Below are positions 33,334 to 44,876 of a stretch of 64,000 nucleotides of DNA, one piece after another. The position numbers and the translations under genes are program-made. Where the stretch lies: NCBI GenBank assembly GCA_023334545.1, contig JAADVB010000057.1, positions 1 through 64,000 on the forward strand, written 5' to 3'. Numbering within the stretch: position 1 is the first letter of the stretch; each line of letters opens with the position of its first letter. Below the pieces are notes generated by a model. It did not search any database. It had not been told where the DNA came from and was given only the letters and a program-made list of their open reading frames with translations. This DNA is from Salisapilia sapeloensis (Eukaryota > Oomycota > Peronosporomycetes > Peronosporales > Salisapiliaceae).

Positions 33334-35246
33334 GTAGATTCGAAATCGCTGTCAATGTCCAGTGGTTAGGTTCAGTGAAGAAATCCATCCAACATGTACC
33401 CTTCCATGAATTGGTGAATCATTACGATTGAATGTACCCAACTGAAATTAATGGTGCTAGCGAAAGTGGAAGAGACGCCGTTCGCCTTTCTTCGACGCTA
33501 TTGCTGATGTGTCGCATCAGCTTTCCACCAGAAAAGGGTATTTATTGACATGAAGCGCTACCGCGACGGTAGAAGGTACGCGGATGTGTCAAGAATGTTG
33601 CCCAAACCGCAACCACTTGACACTTGGACGTTTACGCTGCCTGTATTCGGATTGTTACCTTCAATTCGTTTCGGCCGACTCCAGCTCTGCTCTGGCCATT
33701 CATTTCAAGACGCTACGTCGATTGGCTTCTAGCGGAGACGCAAACTTGGGATTCACCAGCATGGGTACACTTCACATCACGATTGATGCACCTTTACCCA
33801 TCGATGATAGATTGATGAATGGTTACAAGCTAGCATGCTTAATGGCCTCATCTCGAGTACTTCTCATTGGAAACGCGTGAATGCAGTCCTAAATTGATCG
33901 CCATCTTAAATCGTCCGAGAGAAGAGTAGAATGGGAACACGCCATGATGTCTATTAACGGATAGTCAAAAGAAAATTTCCGGTCATATGCAATGGGGATG
34001 GAGACCAGACATGCGCAAAATTGTAGTGGTCCTACTCTCGACCAAAAATGCCAGAGTAGCATCGATTCGATGTTCTTTACTTTCGAGATGCTGATCGATG
34101 GTCAACGCAAAATGGACCGAAAGGCTTATGTTTAGAATAAAATGGCAAACTAGACGAGCTATGTGTTCTATCTGGCACTATTCGGAGAGTGAAAACGATG
34201 CTCTGAGGGAGCCCATGATTTGCATTAACAAGCATAAAGCGTATGCACTGCTATACAGGCAACGAGAGGGTCGCACAAGATGCATCGATTTGGACTAATG
34301 CTATTATATGTGACTAACCAGAGTATGGCTGGACGATCGATAGGAGTTCCACTTTCGATAGCATGGTTTACATTTCAACGAACATGAAAATATAGTTCAT
34401 TGAAATAAACGAAACCGTGGCATGAGGAAACTCTTTAAATCTATGATGAGTACAGAGTTGTAATCGTAAAAATGAGGGTGAATGAGGGTATACCAATGTG
34501 CTCTTGGTAATTGCTAGACCTTTACGAGATCTGCTGATGCTTAAAACTCACAAGTAGGAAGAGCATGCTTTAATCTATTCAGCTAAAGTCAAGATCGACT
34601 ATAGAAATAAGTAGTCCGTGGAGATTTGCAATTACTACAGAAATATCCTGTACTGGCTTCAACGGCGAGTATAGAGAGAGCCGTATGTCGGTTTCCAAGC
34701 GCAGAAAGGCGACAGTTGAAGAGCCTTCAAGGTGTGGTAACTTGGGCTTTGATTTGCAGAGAGCTTTGTATTACCATGCCTAGGATTTCGTAAGCCCTTC
34801 GTCTCGACGTAGATACCTGCCTATCCCACCTTTGGTGAAGTGAAGTCCACTTTAACGTGAAAGCTTGCAGTTGCCACATTCCTACTAAACTTGATGTCGA
34901 AGCTTGCCAACTTCAACTTGCGAACGTTTGCAAAATACTGATGAAGATCGGCTTTTCTACTTTGTCTTTCTTGAGCTCAAGCAATCTATCGACATATTTG
35001 AGCACTGCGATACAAAGGTTAAATACTACATTGCCTGAAATGAGCAGAAAGCTGTTGTTGGTGCGTTAATTCTCTTCCTTAATCTCGGACTTGTGTTCTG
35101 GTTATAAAGCAAGCTTTATACAATAAAACAATTAGAATTACACATAAAAGTTATTTCGGCTGCCAGTGCCTAGCGCAGAGTACGGCAGCAAGCGACAGGA
35201 GCAACAATCCAAGACCCTGCATCAAAAACATCTCAGCAAAAAGTAT
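33334..35246. other. Intergenic region, about 1.9 kb
   Basis: AT-rich, with short ORFs only. No gene, repeat or RNA was recognised before tRNA-Ser. Confidence 0.4.
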
Positions 35247-35327
35247 CGACAGCTGTGAGATTCGAACTCACGCGGGTTGCCCCAATAGATTTCGAGTCTA
35301 TCGCCTTAACCGCTCGGCCAAGCTGTC
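35247..35327 (-). tRNA. tRNA-Ser (anticodon CGA)
   Basis: On the minus strand the acceptor GACAGCT pairs with AGCTGTC. The anticodon stem ATAGA/TCTAT encloses loop CTCGAAA, so the anticodon is CGA, reading TCG. A long variable arm, typical of class II tRNA-Ser, precedes the T arm with TTCGAAT. No intron. Confidence 0.95.
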
Positions 35328-35731
35328 TTGTTGAAGTATACGAAGAAGATATAATATATATTAATTAAAATGTATTTTAATAATTCTTTCGATAAGTAGT
35401 TTGTACTGGGTCAGGAAAAGAACTATCTATCAACCTCGATGACCGCGCAGTCTCCACTTCCGTGATACTAGCGTAGTAAAGTAAAAGAATACGAAAGTAG
35501 GAGACTAGGAGGCTAGAAACGCGGAAGAATATAAAGCAACAAGAGTGAATGTACTATAGTAGATGAAGAAAATTTGGTATTCTCACAGCACCCTCGGTCG
35601 AGGGTCAAACTAAACCAGCCTGATCGTCGCATCAGGCTGAGCTACCAATCCAAGCGCGATGAAGAAAGAAGGGGGTAAGTGTCTTATAAAAGGCTCTGCA
35701 TGCAGCTGTGGGAGCTCCTACGAACGCGAGA
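35328..35731. other. Intergenic region
   Basis: About 400 bp, AT-rich near the tRNA. It holds the 3' side of the receptor-kinase gene; the inverted pair CAGCCTGATCG/GCATCAGGCTG near 35617-35640 could form a hairpin. Confidence 0.4.
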
Positions 35732-37804
35732 TCACTTCTGCAGGTCTCGCAGGATCTTCCGCAACTCGTACGAAATGTGAATAGCGCTCGGTCGCTGCGC
35801 AGGCTCAAACGACAGACACGCTCGCGCAAGCTGCACGATGGGCTGCGGACAAGAATTGGAGAACGTCGGCTGGAGCTTTCCGGCAGATACGAGCTGGAGG
35901 ATGGTCACGTCCTGCATCTTGGCGCCGTTTGTGTTCGTCGCGTCATGGTATGGAGCTTTGCACGTGTCCAGCTCGGACAGGACGACACCGAAGGAGTAGA
36001 CGTCTGCGAACTCGGTATAGTTGCTTCCGAGAATGACTTCAGGGGCGATCCAACGAGACGTTCCGACACCGGCAGTCATCGTCTCCTCGTAGCTACGGTT
36101 GCGGCTGACGCCAAAGTCGCTCAGCTTTGCGCCAGACTGGGCGTCAATAAGGACATTTCGGCTCTTCAAGTCACGATGGATGATCTTCGGGTTGAGCGTG
36201 TGGAGGTAGACGAGTGCGTCGGCAACGTCGATGGCGATCTGGCACTTGAGGTTGGGCCAGGATAAAGACTCTGCCTGGTCGCTTTCCAAGAGAGACTTGA
36301 GGTCTCCGCAGTCCATAAACTCTGTGATCGCCTGGATCGTCAGGGCGTTCGTCCACGAGACACCGATGAAGCGGACGATCTTCGGGTGTTCCAGTCTGCC
36401 CATGATCTTGATTTCGGCGGCGAATGCAAGCGCGTCGGTCATTGTACGCTTGTCGCTCAATAGACGCTTGATGGCCACGTTTTCACCCATGTACAGACCG
36501 AGCCAGACTTCGCCAAAGCCACCTCGAGACAAGAGCTTAATAGCCTCCACGTCCTTGTGCTCCACGCGGTAAGCGACAAGGTCCGGATCGTCCCACAGAC
36601 TTGATCCGAATGTGTCGGTTCCGTCACCGAGCATGCCTTGCGTCATGTCCGTGTCATGCATCGTCGAGTGGTTCTTGCCGCCAGTCGAGAATGGCTGCTT
36701 GGATCCGTTCCTGCGACGATAGACGACGAAGCCGATGACAGCGGCAACGACGGCGGCGACCACGACGGCGACAATGATGCCGATGGTGGCTCCCGTGCTA
36801 AGCGCTCCTTCGCCACCAGACTTGGTGCACACTTGGACAGAGCCCGTTTGAAGCGTCGTAGACGTGTACCCGTCCTCGCACTCCGAGACGGTCATGTCGG
36901 CGGAGAAGGTGTTCAGGTTTGTTAAAAAGGCGACTTGGTCGGACGATAGCTGGATGTTCTCGAGTTTGCAGCTCTCCATGTACAGTTCAGACAGAGATTC
37001 TAGACCGAAGATGTCGGCAGGGATAGTAGTGAGCGGATTGCCCGTCAGATTCAGCGACGTCAGCTTCTGCAGGTTCAGCGAAAGGTCTTCGAACGCATTT
37101 TCAGATAGATCGAGCGTCTGCAAGTTGGTCAAGACGTCGGAGGGGAACGACTTGAGGTAGTTTTTGGATAGTTTGAGCGACTCGAGGTTCAATTGCTGGA
37201 CATTGTCCGGCACTTTGTTCAGATTGGCATTCACAAGGTACAGTTCATTCAAGCTCTTCGATAGCTCGACCTTGTTCATAATGTTACGCAGGTTGAGGTG
37301 CATGAGGTACATGGCTCCGGTGTCAGTAGGTGTGTTAAAGAAACTCTGGTCCAATGACACGTTCTTCATGTCGCCTTTCGGAAGGTCAGACCGACCGCCA
37401 GATAGCTGGACCGTCACAATGTTATTGCTATACTCCAAGTTCTTCACCTGCGTCACGTACGCCATCGTGTTGACGTCCCTGTCGCTCACGACGCCGACAC
37501 TCAGGAGCCATTGGCGGTTGTCATCCACGAGCTGTTCGAGGCATTTATACGTGACGTCGCACTCCTGTCCGTCGCCTACCGGCAGCGTATAGCCTGACGC
37601 ATGGTAACAAGGTCCGCTCGCATCCGCCGAGCCAGCGCACTCGTGCACGCCTTTCGTGTTGTTGGGTGCGTAGAGAACACAAGGAGCTTGATCGCACCTG
37701 GAAGGACAGTCTTTGCTCGTGAGCATGTTTTCCGACAGTGAAGAGCATTCCTGGGCGTCTGCGGCGAGCGCCGTGAATGCCGCCAGGGCCAATGTACGAA
37801 TCAT
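35732..37804 (-). CDS. LRR receptor-like kinase, tyrosine-kinase-like (TKL) type
   Basis: 690 residues, single exon. A signal peptide (about 1-17) leads to a Cys-rich N-terminal region, then about five leucine-rich repeats (such as NLQTLDLSENAFEDL and KLTSLNLTGNPLTTIP), a transmembrane helix (about 340-366) and a kinase domain (about 415-688). The kinase has the P-loop GGFGEVWLG, the VAIK lysine, HRDLKSRN near 545, DFG near 563 and APE, so it should be active. The TKL assignment follows from HRDLKSRN and the RWIAPEV block. Such proteins are presumed cell-surface receptors in oomycetes; the ligand is unknown. Confidence 0.93.
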   Translation of the reverse strand: MIRTLALAAFTALAADAQECSSLSENMLTSKDCPSRCDQAPCVLYAPNNTKGVHECAGSADASGPCYHASGYTLPVGDGQECDVTYKCLEQLVDDNRQWLLSVGVVSDRDVNTMAYVTQVKNLEYSNNIVTVQLSGGRSDLPKGDMKNVSLDQSFFNTPTDTGAMYLMHLNLRNIMNKVELSKSLNELYLVNANLNKVPDNVQQLNLESLKLSKNYLKSFPSDVLTNLQTLDLSENAFEDLSLNLQKLTSLNLTGNPLTTIPADIFGLESLSELYMESCKLENIQLSSDQVAFLTNLNTFSADMTVSECEDGYTSTTLQTGSVQVCTKSGGEGALSTGATIGIIVAVVVAAVVAAVIGFVVYRRRNGSKQPFSTGGKNHSTMHDTDMTQGMLGDGTDTFGSSLWDDPDLVAYRVEHKDVEAIKLLSRGGFGEVWLGLYMGENVAIKRLLSDKRTMTDALAFAAEIKIMGRLEHPKIVRFIGVSWTNALTIQAITEFMDCGDLKSLLESDQAESLSWPNLKCQIAIDVADALVYLHTLNPKIIHRDLKSRNVLIDAQSGAKLSDFGVSRNRSYEETMTAGVGTSRWIAPEVILGSNYTEFADVYSFGVVLSELDTCKAPYHDATNTNGAKMQDVTILQLVSAGKLQPTFSNSCPQPIVQLARACLSFEPAQRPSAIHISYELRKILRDLQK

Positions 37805-40271
37805 CCGGGGTTTAGATCGTAGAGTCGGGAACGCCGTCGTCTCCGAGAATCAGCGTAAATGATTGATTTGTGGAGAAAGCGAGAGTCAGCGTATAGTGTG
37901 CCATGAGTAACCGCGTACGAATCGCCCTTGCGCGACGGACGAACAACACAAACGGGGTGTGCTTTTAGAGAAGGGGTAGGAATCTGTCACGACGAACAGT
38001 GGGCAGAAACCGCATACTTTGTGCCAGTGCAGGCGGAGCGACCGTATTTCGGAATGGGTGCAGTCGATACGAAATAGACATGCAGTCCAGGATTCTGGAC
38101 AAGAGATCGGACAGCGCAGTCCTGTTTGTCCTGGCGTGCCGTCCACGCGATGCACTTACTTGATGGACATTCGCCAGAACTGAGTTTCGCTTTAACACGT
38201 ATCCATCAGAAATAGATGTGCTACACTGGCGTACCTATTCCCTCCGACACGCGCTGAGGACAGCTACATGGCATGCCAGAGTAATCGAGCCACATATGTC
38301 CGTAGTAACATAAATCTGGGTGTGCCCACGGGATACCATCGCGAAATAAAGTTGAGTCATCCGTTGCCCACAAGACCTACTTCGACAGCTAAGCTCCCCC
38401 TTCTTTTTCGCCATGCTGAGCTGTACTTGTGCAATATTACAAGTGGATAGTCATTTTAAAATACCTGTATCTAATCGACTTTCAGGCTTCGCGGAGCTCT
38501 ACGAACACATCGACATCGAATGACGATCCACGTTCGTTGATGTGGTTGAAGATGCAACTCTACAAGAAGCTCTCTTCCGCTTACCTTTAACCAATTATGT
38601 CATCTATTTATGAATTCATATCTACCTCTTTTCTTTTTTACAGTTAAATGGGATCCATTCTCGTGCAATACATCCTCATCTCCCCACAACTTCTTTCTTC
38701 TCGGCATGTGTAAGAAAATTATTTCTTGTATGATGGTCATCGTTCTATCGCATAGTCTCGTAGAGCCTCTACGCCCAATTCCTCGGTCGACTCCATCGGA
38801 CCAACAGTTTCACATCAAAATCATAGACCAAGTTTCCAATCGCACCTTCGGCCCATTGGAAAATTGCACTCGCATTACAACTGATTCAGCACCTCGTCTT
38901 CCTCGTAGGGCTCGAAGCAAACTATTTACAAGTTCAGACCCTTCATTGAGACTGCAAAACTGCCGTCATAGATAGCTTACGGTCTATGATCCACTTAAAG
39001 CAGTGGGCAGAGAATAGATGAGCCAATATCTAGCATGTGCTCACTCGACAAGAGATCTCTATCTTGTGCATGAGCACGCATTAAGATGCAGGGCACTAGT
39101 CTCACGGCATCGCACCGTTGCAAGCATATCTACGTGTGTGCAATTTGGATCATACACACAGTAATAGATATTTCTCAGGTTACTTGCTCAAGTGGCTTTA
39201 CCAATGATCCATCACTTTCAATCCTTCTGTTCGAGCATCTTGGTTAAAGCCAGATTACTGGATGGATATGGGAAGACCGTAAATAGCACCGATTGCAGCG
39301 AGATAAAGATTGACACTCAACTAGTTCTTATGATGTAGCACTTTGCATTAATTAGCATCTTAGTCGATGGTAGTGCATTCAAGTAGTATAAACTTTATTC
39401 GAGATACACAACTGTCGAGTAGATGCATGGGGCTGCAGTGATCTCAGGAGGTACAAGATGGACAGTGAACTGCCGAGATAGCTTGGAAAAAATGAGTATT
39501 TAAATTTAAAGTCGCTCAAGTGATTCATAGCTACCACTGTATTTGCAGTTGCGTGAAATTTCGGTCGTGACTTGCCTTGACTCGCTTGGAAGATGTTTAT
39601 CTTTAGCCACCTGGAAATCAAACGCAATCAAGTGAAAACGTTATGATGCAAAGTCCATGGTCAAACAATTCGATCGAAAAGGCCGATACGAGCGACGGGA
39701 GTGAAAAAACTAATTGGTTTAATCGCGGAATATCTGAACACGAGACAACATCATTGTGCTTGTTGCTATTGTTCTATGAGTCATATTTTCGACATGGAAA
39801 TATGTACACCTTTTAAAGCAGACGACTTTGGTCGCTCACATCTAAGTCAACTGACACGTCCATTCACAGACAAGCGATTGTCCAGGACCTTTGAGGTTGA
39901 GTTTTGCAATTCAGCTGAGGTAACCGCAATGAAATTAGAAAACAATACTGGTAGAGTGCTACAAGAAGATCCTTGAAGCCTATAAATAGCATTAAAAGCA
40001 AGGACACGCTTTCATCTTTCTAGGATGCACTCGAATGTAAACTATTTCAACATCTAAATGACCGGTTATCTGGCTCGGGAGGTTCAAGATCGACCAGATG
40101 CTCTATCTTATCCGGATAAATTCTCGTAGTTTATCTGGAGGAAATAAAAGTCAGTGACTCTTTTTCTGCCAATCAGGCTCTTCCTTGGGAGAAATAACAC
40201 CTCTCCAAGGTTGCTCAGCATCGACGATTCTCGCCCGCGTGCAGGACGTCGCTACGCGCTGGAGCTCCGTC
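37805..40271. other. Intergenic region, about 2.5 kb
   Basis: AT-rich. Short ORFs on both strands (for example plus 38610..38975) show no protein-like pattern. It carries the promoters of the receptor kinase and ATG4. A 5' exon of ATG4 could lie in its last 150 bases. Confidence 0.4.
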
Positions 40272-41490
40272 ATGAGCCAATTCGCGCATGGCATCTACTC
40301 TGTAGACCTGTCCAACCGTCAATTAGTCCCACCAGTCTGGTTTCTAGGGTCCGAGCACGCTGATTCGAGTGACTACCGACAAGCCTTCGAAGCGTTGCTA
40401 TGGTTCACGTATCGCCGAGATTTTGCACCCATGGAGCCGTACGCATACACGAGTGATGCCGGGTGGGGGTGCATGCTACGCACAGCTCAGATGCTACTGG
40501 CAGAAGCCTTGCGGAGGCTGCACAAGGTTCCGAACGATCATACCCATGCCTCGATGAAACAGCTCTTGACCTGGTTCGCGGACGCCCCGGATACATCATG
40601 CGCTTTTTCCATTCACAACATGGTGCAGCTAGGTCTACAGTACGACAAGCTTCCTGGGGAATGGTATGGCCCGACGACTGCTTCCCAAGTACTTCGTGAA
40701 CTCGTGAACAAACAGAGTCGGGAGCAGGACGGTCGGCTCGTGATGTACGTCCCGCAGGACGGCGTCGTGTATTCGGATGAAGTAGACAAACTATGCGTCT
40801 CTCACTTGGAGAGAAATGTACAGGAGAAAGATAGCGTGGACGAGTCAGACTCTGCGTTCTGTGATCCGCTGCTCAATCCACCCAAGTCGGACGAACAGAG
40901 AGCTTGGACAAAAGCAGTGCTGCTGCTCATTCCCCTCCGACTCGGCCTGGATGAAGTGAATGAAAGGTACATGCCTGCAGTGACCGAGAGCTTTCGGTTT
41001 CCCCAGAGCGTCGGCATCATCGGTGGGAAGAAGGGTCACTCGGTCTACTTTGTGGCGGCGCAGGACGACCAGCTGCACCTGTTGGACCCACACGAAGTCC
41101 AGCCGACGCCAGAGCTCTCAGCGTCCTTCCCAACTGCCGTAATAGAAATCTAGTTATCATACGTCTACTTTGGAATATTGATCTCGTGCCTTATAGAGTC
41201 ACGTGAGAACAGTGCACTCGACGACTCCACTGGCCATGGGCATGCGCAGTGTCGATCCATCCATGGCGCTAGGCTTCCTCTGTTGCAGCCGGGAGGAATA
41301 CCTTGACTTTGGCCGTCGCGTTGAAGAGCTGCAGAAAAGTGGAGGCTTGTTCCCGTTTGCAGTGGCCCATCGGCGGCCGGACTATGCTTCTACGGATGCC
41401 ATGGACGACTGCGTGTCAGGTGAGAGTGGGAATGAAAATGGTCTCGTGTCAAGTGACATCGACGACGACGACGAGTACGTACTGATTTGA
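40272..41490 (+). CDS. ATG4: Autophagy cysteine protease ATG4
   Basis: Exons 40272..41138 and 41197..41490, 58-bp intron; 386 residues from the first ATG. The frame is open upstream of this ATG for 29 more codons without another ATG, so the start is uncertain and a 5' exon may exist. Family C54 features are clear: WFTYRRDFAPM, the nucleophile Cys in SDAGWGCMLRTAQM, and the Asp/His pair in LLDPHEVQ. The acidic C-terminus (DIDDDDEYVLI) holds a YVLI end that may act as an Atg8-interacting LIR. ATG4 processes and recycles Atg8. VPS15, another autophagy gene, is 16 kb away. Confidence 0.93.
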
Positions 41491-41582
41491 CAAGTGCCTT
41501 TCAGAAGATTTGTACCTCAATAACACTACCTACAGCTTTGATATAACCTCTTTTCTTGTTGCCGATGAAAACTTATTCTACG

Positions 41583-44500
41583 TCAGTCACTTTCACCTGA
41601 AGACGTCGTGTTCGGCCACGGAACGCAGTACAAACCGCCCATCTGAGAAGCGTAGTTCGTCGGACAGGAAGCACACTCCTCCGAGTCCCAGTCAGTGAGG
41701 AAGGACCCGACAGTACAGCACCTGCCTTTGCTACCTTTGTCACTCGAATCCAACCGACGTAGCAATCGTTGCCGCATGGAAATCCCACCAGTATTGTCAT
41801 CCTCATCCTCATCGTCATGCTCCATGCCAGCAACGCCGCCACTCTCAGACTTGCTATCGTCCTTCGTGGCGCCGTCACTATCTCCACCTCCCGTCTTAGA
41901 CGATATGGTAACGTCCGTATTGGAAAGGCTCAGGTTGATCAAGTCCTCGATGTCGTACTTGGTTTCGCCTCCTGAGCTCGTATCAGATGCGCCCTTGCCA
42001 TCTCCAGACGCCGCCTTCTCCACCGCCGCCATGGCAGACTTGCTTTCGCTCGACACTTTGTACGTTGCCGTCGTGCCGTACACCACAATGGGCGCAGCGT
42101 CCTGGACGCCGTGGTAGGACATGTTGTTCCGAGTCCACTCTCCGTCATTTGAGTACTGGTCGAACGTGACGATGACATCCAGCTTGGAGAACAGCGACGG
42201 CAGCGGCACCTCGTCGCTCGCAACATCCACAGATCCGTCGCTAACCTTGCACAGCTCGACGTCGTCGTCCCAGCATTTGCCATACATATTCGTGATTGTC
42301 TCGCAATCTTCTCCTGCCTTTCTCTCCTTGTACTCAAAGTCAAAATGTCTTTCTGGAATCCTATACGTCTTTCCGCCCAACGCAGGACCAAGGTCCGAGT
42401 CTCCAGGAGCAGTGACAACTACCTTGGTCGTCACAACCTGCGACTCCTCGCCGTCCTTTGGAGGAGCGTACTTTGGAGGCAGCAAGACTGCTAGACGCTT
42501 GAGAAAGACGACGTCTTCATCTGGATTGTACCCTGGGTCGACCCATCCGTACTTGTAAAGCCAATCGGGGTCTTGTGGCAACCGGATCGAGATATTCCGG
42601 CCGCCGTTGCCCATGAGTGCACCCACGCGAATAAAGCGAGTTGTGCTGTCGCTACTATTATCTGACGTCTCCGTCTCGTGCGTCGGGATGTAGGCGGTGA
42701 AGTCGTGCTCGTCCGGCTTTTTATTCGGATTGAACGACTCGATCTTGTCCAGGTCGATGTCCGGGTTCGTCGGGTTCTCGTAGATGCTAATGCACGGATC
42801 GATAGGAGAACCTCCATTCAAGTACGTGTAAAAGTCGCACACATTGACGGCAGCCTCCGCGCCCTGGATCGCTGTGCTCAGCAGATCCAACCCTAGGATT
42901 GATTGCGTGTACTTCAACTGCTTCGAGTAGACGTTAAACCTTTGCTCGGCCCTCTCTTGCTCGTCTGCATACGTCTCGTTGATAGAGGTGATCGACTTCT
43001 TCGTCTTGCTCGCTGCTTCCTTCAAGTTCTTCGTCAGAGCCTCAGAGGCTTTCTTTCGGACGGCTTGCTCGGCCATGGTGACATAGTTTTCTAAGATGTC
43101 CAACGATAGACCTGGCATCATGCCCCAATACATAAAGACTTTGTTATCCTCGGCTCGGGCAGCACATGGCTCCAAGGCATAGTTACCTGCCATTCCGCAG
43201 AACTCGTCCGTTAACGCGCTGAATTTGTTTCCAAGACTATCGACATCCGCTCCTCGAATGGCACTAAGGTCAAAATCTCGGTACGCATTCAAAAATTGCT
43301 GGCCGTCTTCAGCAATCTGGTCTTCAGATGGGTCCTTCCGATCCATGATCGTCTGAATCGTTTTTGCAACTTTCAGACTTTGTTTTTGCGTCTCTTTCGC
43401 TTTCTTGCCGATGTCACCGACGGCCGGGATGAGTTCATTTTTGAGATACTTCGTCAAAGTTTTAACACCATCTACACCGTCCGTGTCCTTATCGAGCTCG
43501 TGCCCATCACGAACGACGTCCACGATAGTTGTCGGGTCCAAGACAAGCGGTATGATTGTAATGACTTTCAAGGCAGATATGAGAAAGTTTAAAAAGCCCG
43601 ACGCTTGCGCTCTCTTCGCTGCTTTTAGTGCCTCTTCACAGATCACTTCCAGGTGTTCCGTAAAAGTATCCATAGCCTTTTCGACCTTACCATTCACGAA
43701 GTCGTCAATGTATCCTTGCGTTACTTTCACCGCAGTTTCAGCCTTGTCGAAGTTTATCTCGGACACTTTGGTCAGTCGCTCCGTCTGAGAAGTCATCATT
43801 TTAGACAATTGGTCAAGCTCGCTCGCGGACTTTTGCGCCCATGCCTGGTCGATCTGCTTCTTCGACCAGGCATTCGATTTGTACATGTTTTCCACAACTC
43901 CATTCACCATTTCAGCAGCTCGTTGACCGACACGCTGCTTGCCTAGTTTGTCCCGTAAGTTTGTCAGATACTCTTGCCGATCCATCCGAGCTTCCTCCGT
44001 GTCGAGGTTCGTAATTCGCTTTGGGTCATAGATCTGGGCAGGTGCAACGCGGTACGTTGATGAGAGCATCGACAGCTGCGGAAACAGACAGAAACGAAGC
44101 TGGATGCCATCACATACTTCCTTTGCAAGAGCTGACAGTGTCTCCACCACGTCTGAAGTAATGATCTTCACTGCATCGTTGACGTTGCCTTCGACAACAA
44201 GTGCTTCGCTTGCCTGGATGTACTGGTCAGCCAAATCTCCAAACAATTCGTTTCTCGCACCGGACGATTCAATGTCCTCTGCGTCGAGTTTCTTCAGAAC
44301 GGCCAGCTGAAGCACCAACCGGTCACCAATGTCGTCATTGAGCAAATCTTCAGGCTTCAAATTCGGAAGACCATTTTCGTCCGTGCTGCCATAGGATGTA
44401 CCGGAAGAAGTGTTAAGGAGGTCACCCCACCACCCTTTCGGATTCCAGTCACCTTCGATCTTAACGCCCTCGGCTTGTTTCATAAGCGTTTCAACAACGG

Positions 44501-44876
44501 CGTCGGAGACACTGCTATTGCTATCTACCTCTGTCGAAACCAAGGAGCGCGATAGCTGTGTGGAAGCCAAAGCAGACTGTAGTTTTGCTTGCATATACTT
44601 TTCCTGGTCGTCTTCGTCCAGATCGTCAAAGTTTTTAGCCGATTTATCCAGTCGCGTTAGTGTTTCGCGTGCCGATTTGGCATCGTTAAAGTTGTTTGTC
44701 ATGTCTGACCCGGTGATATCGCCGAGAATATCTTCCCATACTGAACTACCACGCGAATTGGAGGCATCCGAGGCTTCTGGTAAGTCAGCGCTCCCGGATG
44801 AACTTTGCGGTGCAACTAGCTGCGTTTCTAGTGCAGCTATTAAGAGCGGCAGCCCAAAGACCGCGGCGACTTTCAT
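41583..44876 (-). CDS. Large secreted protein of unknown function, 1097 aa
   Basis: Single exon, ATG at 44876, with a signal peptide (about 1-23). The N-terminal 650 residues are almost wholly alpha-helical, Lys/Glu/Ala-rich and Cys-poor, with one hydrophobic segment (FLISALKVITIIPLVLDP) near the middle. The following 350 residues look beta-rich (repeated VVVT/VYGTTATYKV type strands). A Ser/Gly/Asp-rich linker leads to a short Cys-rich tail (CC...CASC...YC). I do not recognise a family. A long helical stalk with a hydrophobic hairpin and a beta domain is a layout seen in several secreted helical-bundle proteins, but this is only an impression. Convergent with ATG4, 92 bp apart. Confidence 0.8.
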   Translation of the reverse strand: MKVAAVFGLPLLIAALETQLVAPQSSSGSADLPEASDASNSRGSSVWEDILGDITGSDMTNNFNDAKSARETLTRLDKSAKNFDDLDEDDQEKYMQAKLQSALASTQLSRSLVSTEVDSNSSVSDAVVETLMKQAEGVKIEGDWNPKGWWGDLLNTSSGTSYGSTDENGLPNLKPEDLLNDDIGDRLVLQLAVLKKLDAEDIESSGARNELFGDLADQYIQASEALVVEGNVNDAVKIITSDVVETLSALAKEVCDGIQLRFCLFPQLSMLSSTYRVAPAQIYDPKRITNLDTEEARMDRQEYLTNLRDKLGKQRVGQRAAEMVNGVVENMYKSNAWSKKQIDQAWAQKSASELDQLSKMMTSQTERLTKVSEINFDKAETAVKVTQGYIDDFVNGKVEKAMDTFTEHLEVICEEALKAAKRAQASGFLNFLISALKVITIIPLVLDPTTIVDVVRDGHELDKDTDGVDGVKTLTKYLKNELIPAVGDIGKKAKETQKQSLKVAKTIQTIMDRKDPSEDQIAEDGQQFLNAYRDFDLSAIRGADVDSLGNKFSALTDEFCGMAGNYALEPCAARAEDNKVFMYWGMMPGLSLDILENYVTMAEQAVRKKASEALTKNLKEAASKTKKSITSINETYADEQERAEQRFNVYSKQLKYTQSILGLDLLSTAIQGAEAAVNVCDFYTYLNGGSPIDPCISIYENPTNPDIDLDKIESFNPNKKPDEHDFTAYIPTHETETSDNSSDSTTRFIRVGALMGNGGRNISIRLPQDPDWLYKYGWVDPGYNPDEDVVFLKRLAVLLPPKYAPPKDGEESQVVTTKVVVTAPGDSDLGPALGGKTYRIPERHFDFEYKERKAGEDCETITNMYGKCWDDDVELCKVSDGSVDVASDEVPLPSLFSKLDVIVTFDQYSNDGEWTRNNMSYHGVQDAAPIVVYGTTATYKVSSESKSAMAAVEKAASGDGKGASDTSSGGETKYDIEDLINLSLSNTDVTISSKTGGGDSDGATKDDSKSESGGVAGMEHDDEDEDDNTGGISMRQRLLRRLDSSDKGSKGRCCTVGSFLTDWDSEECASCPTNYASQMGGLYCVPWPNTTSSGESD

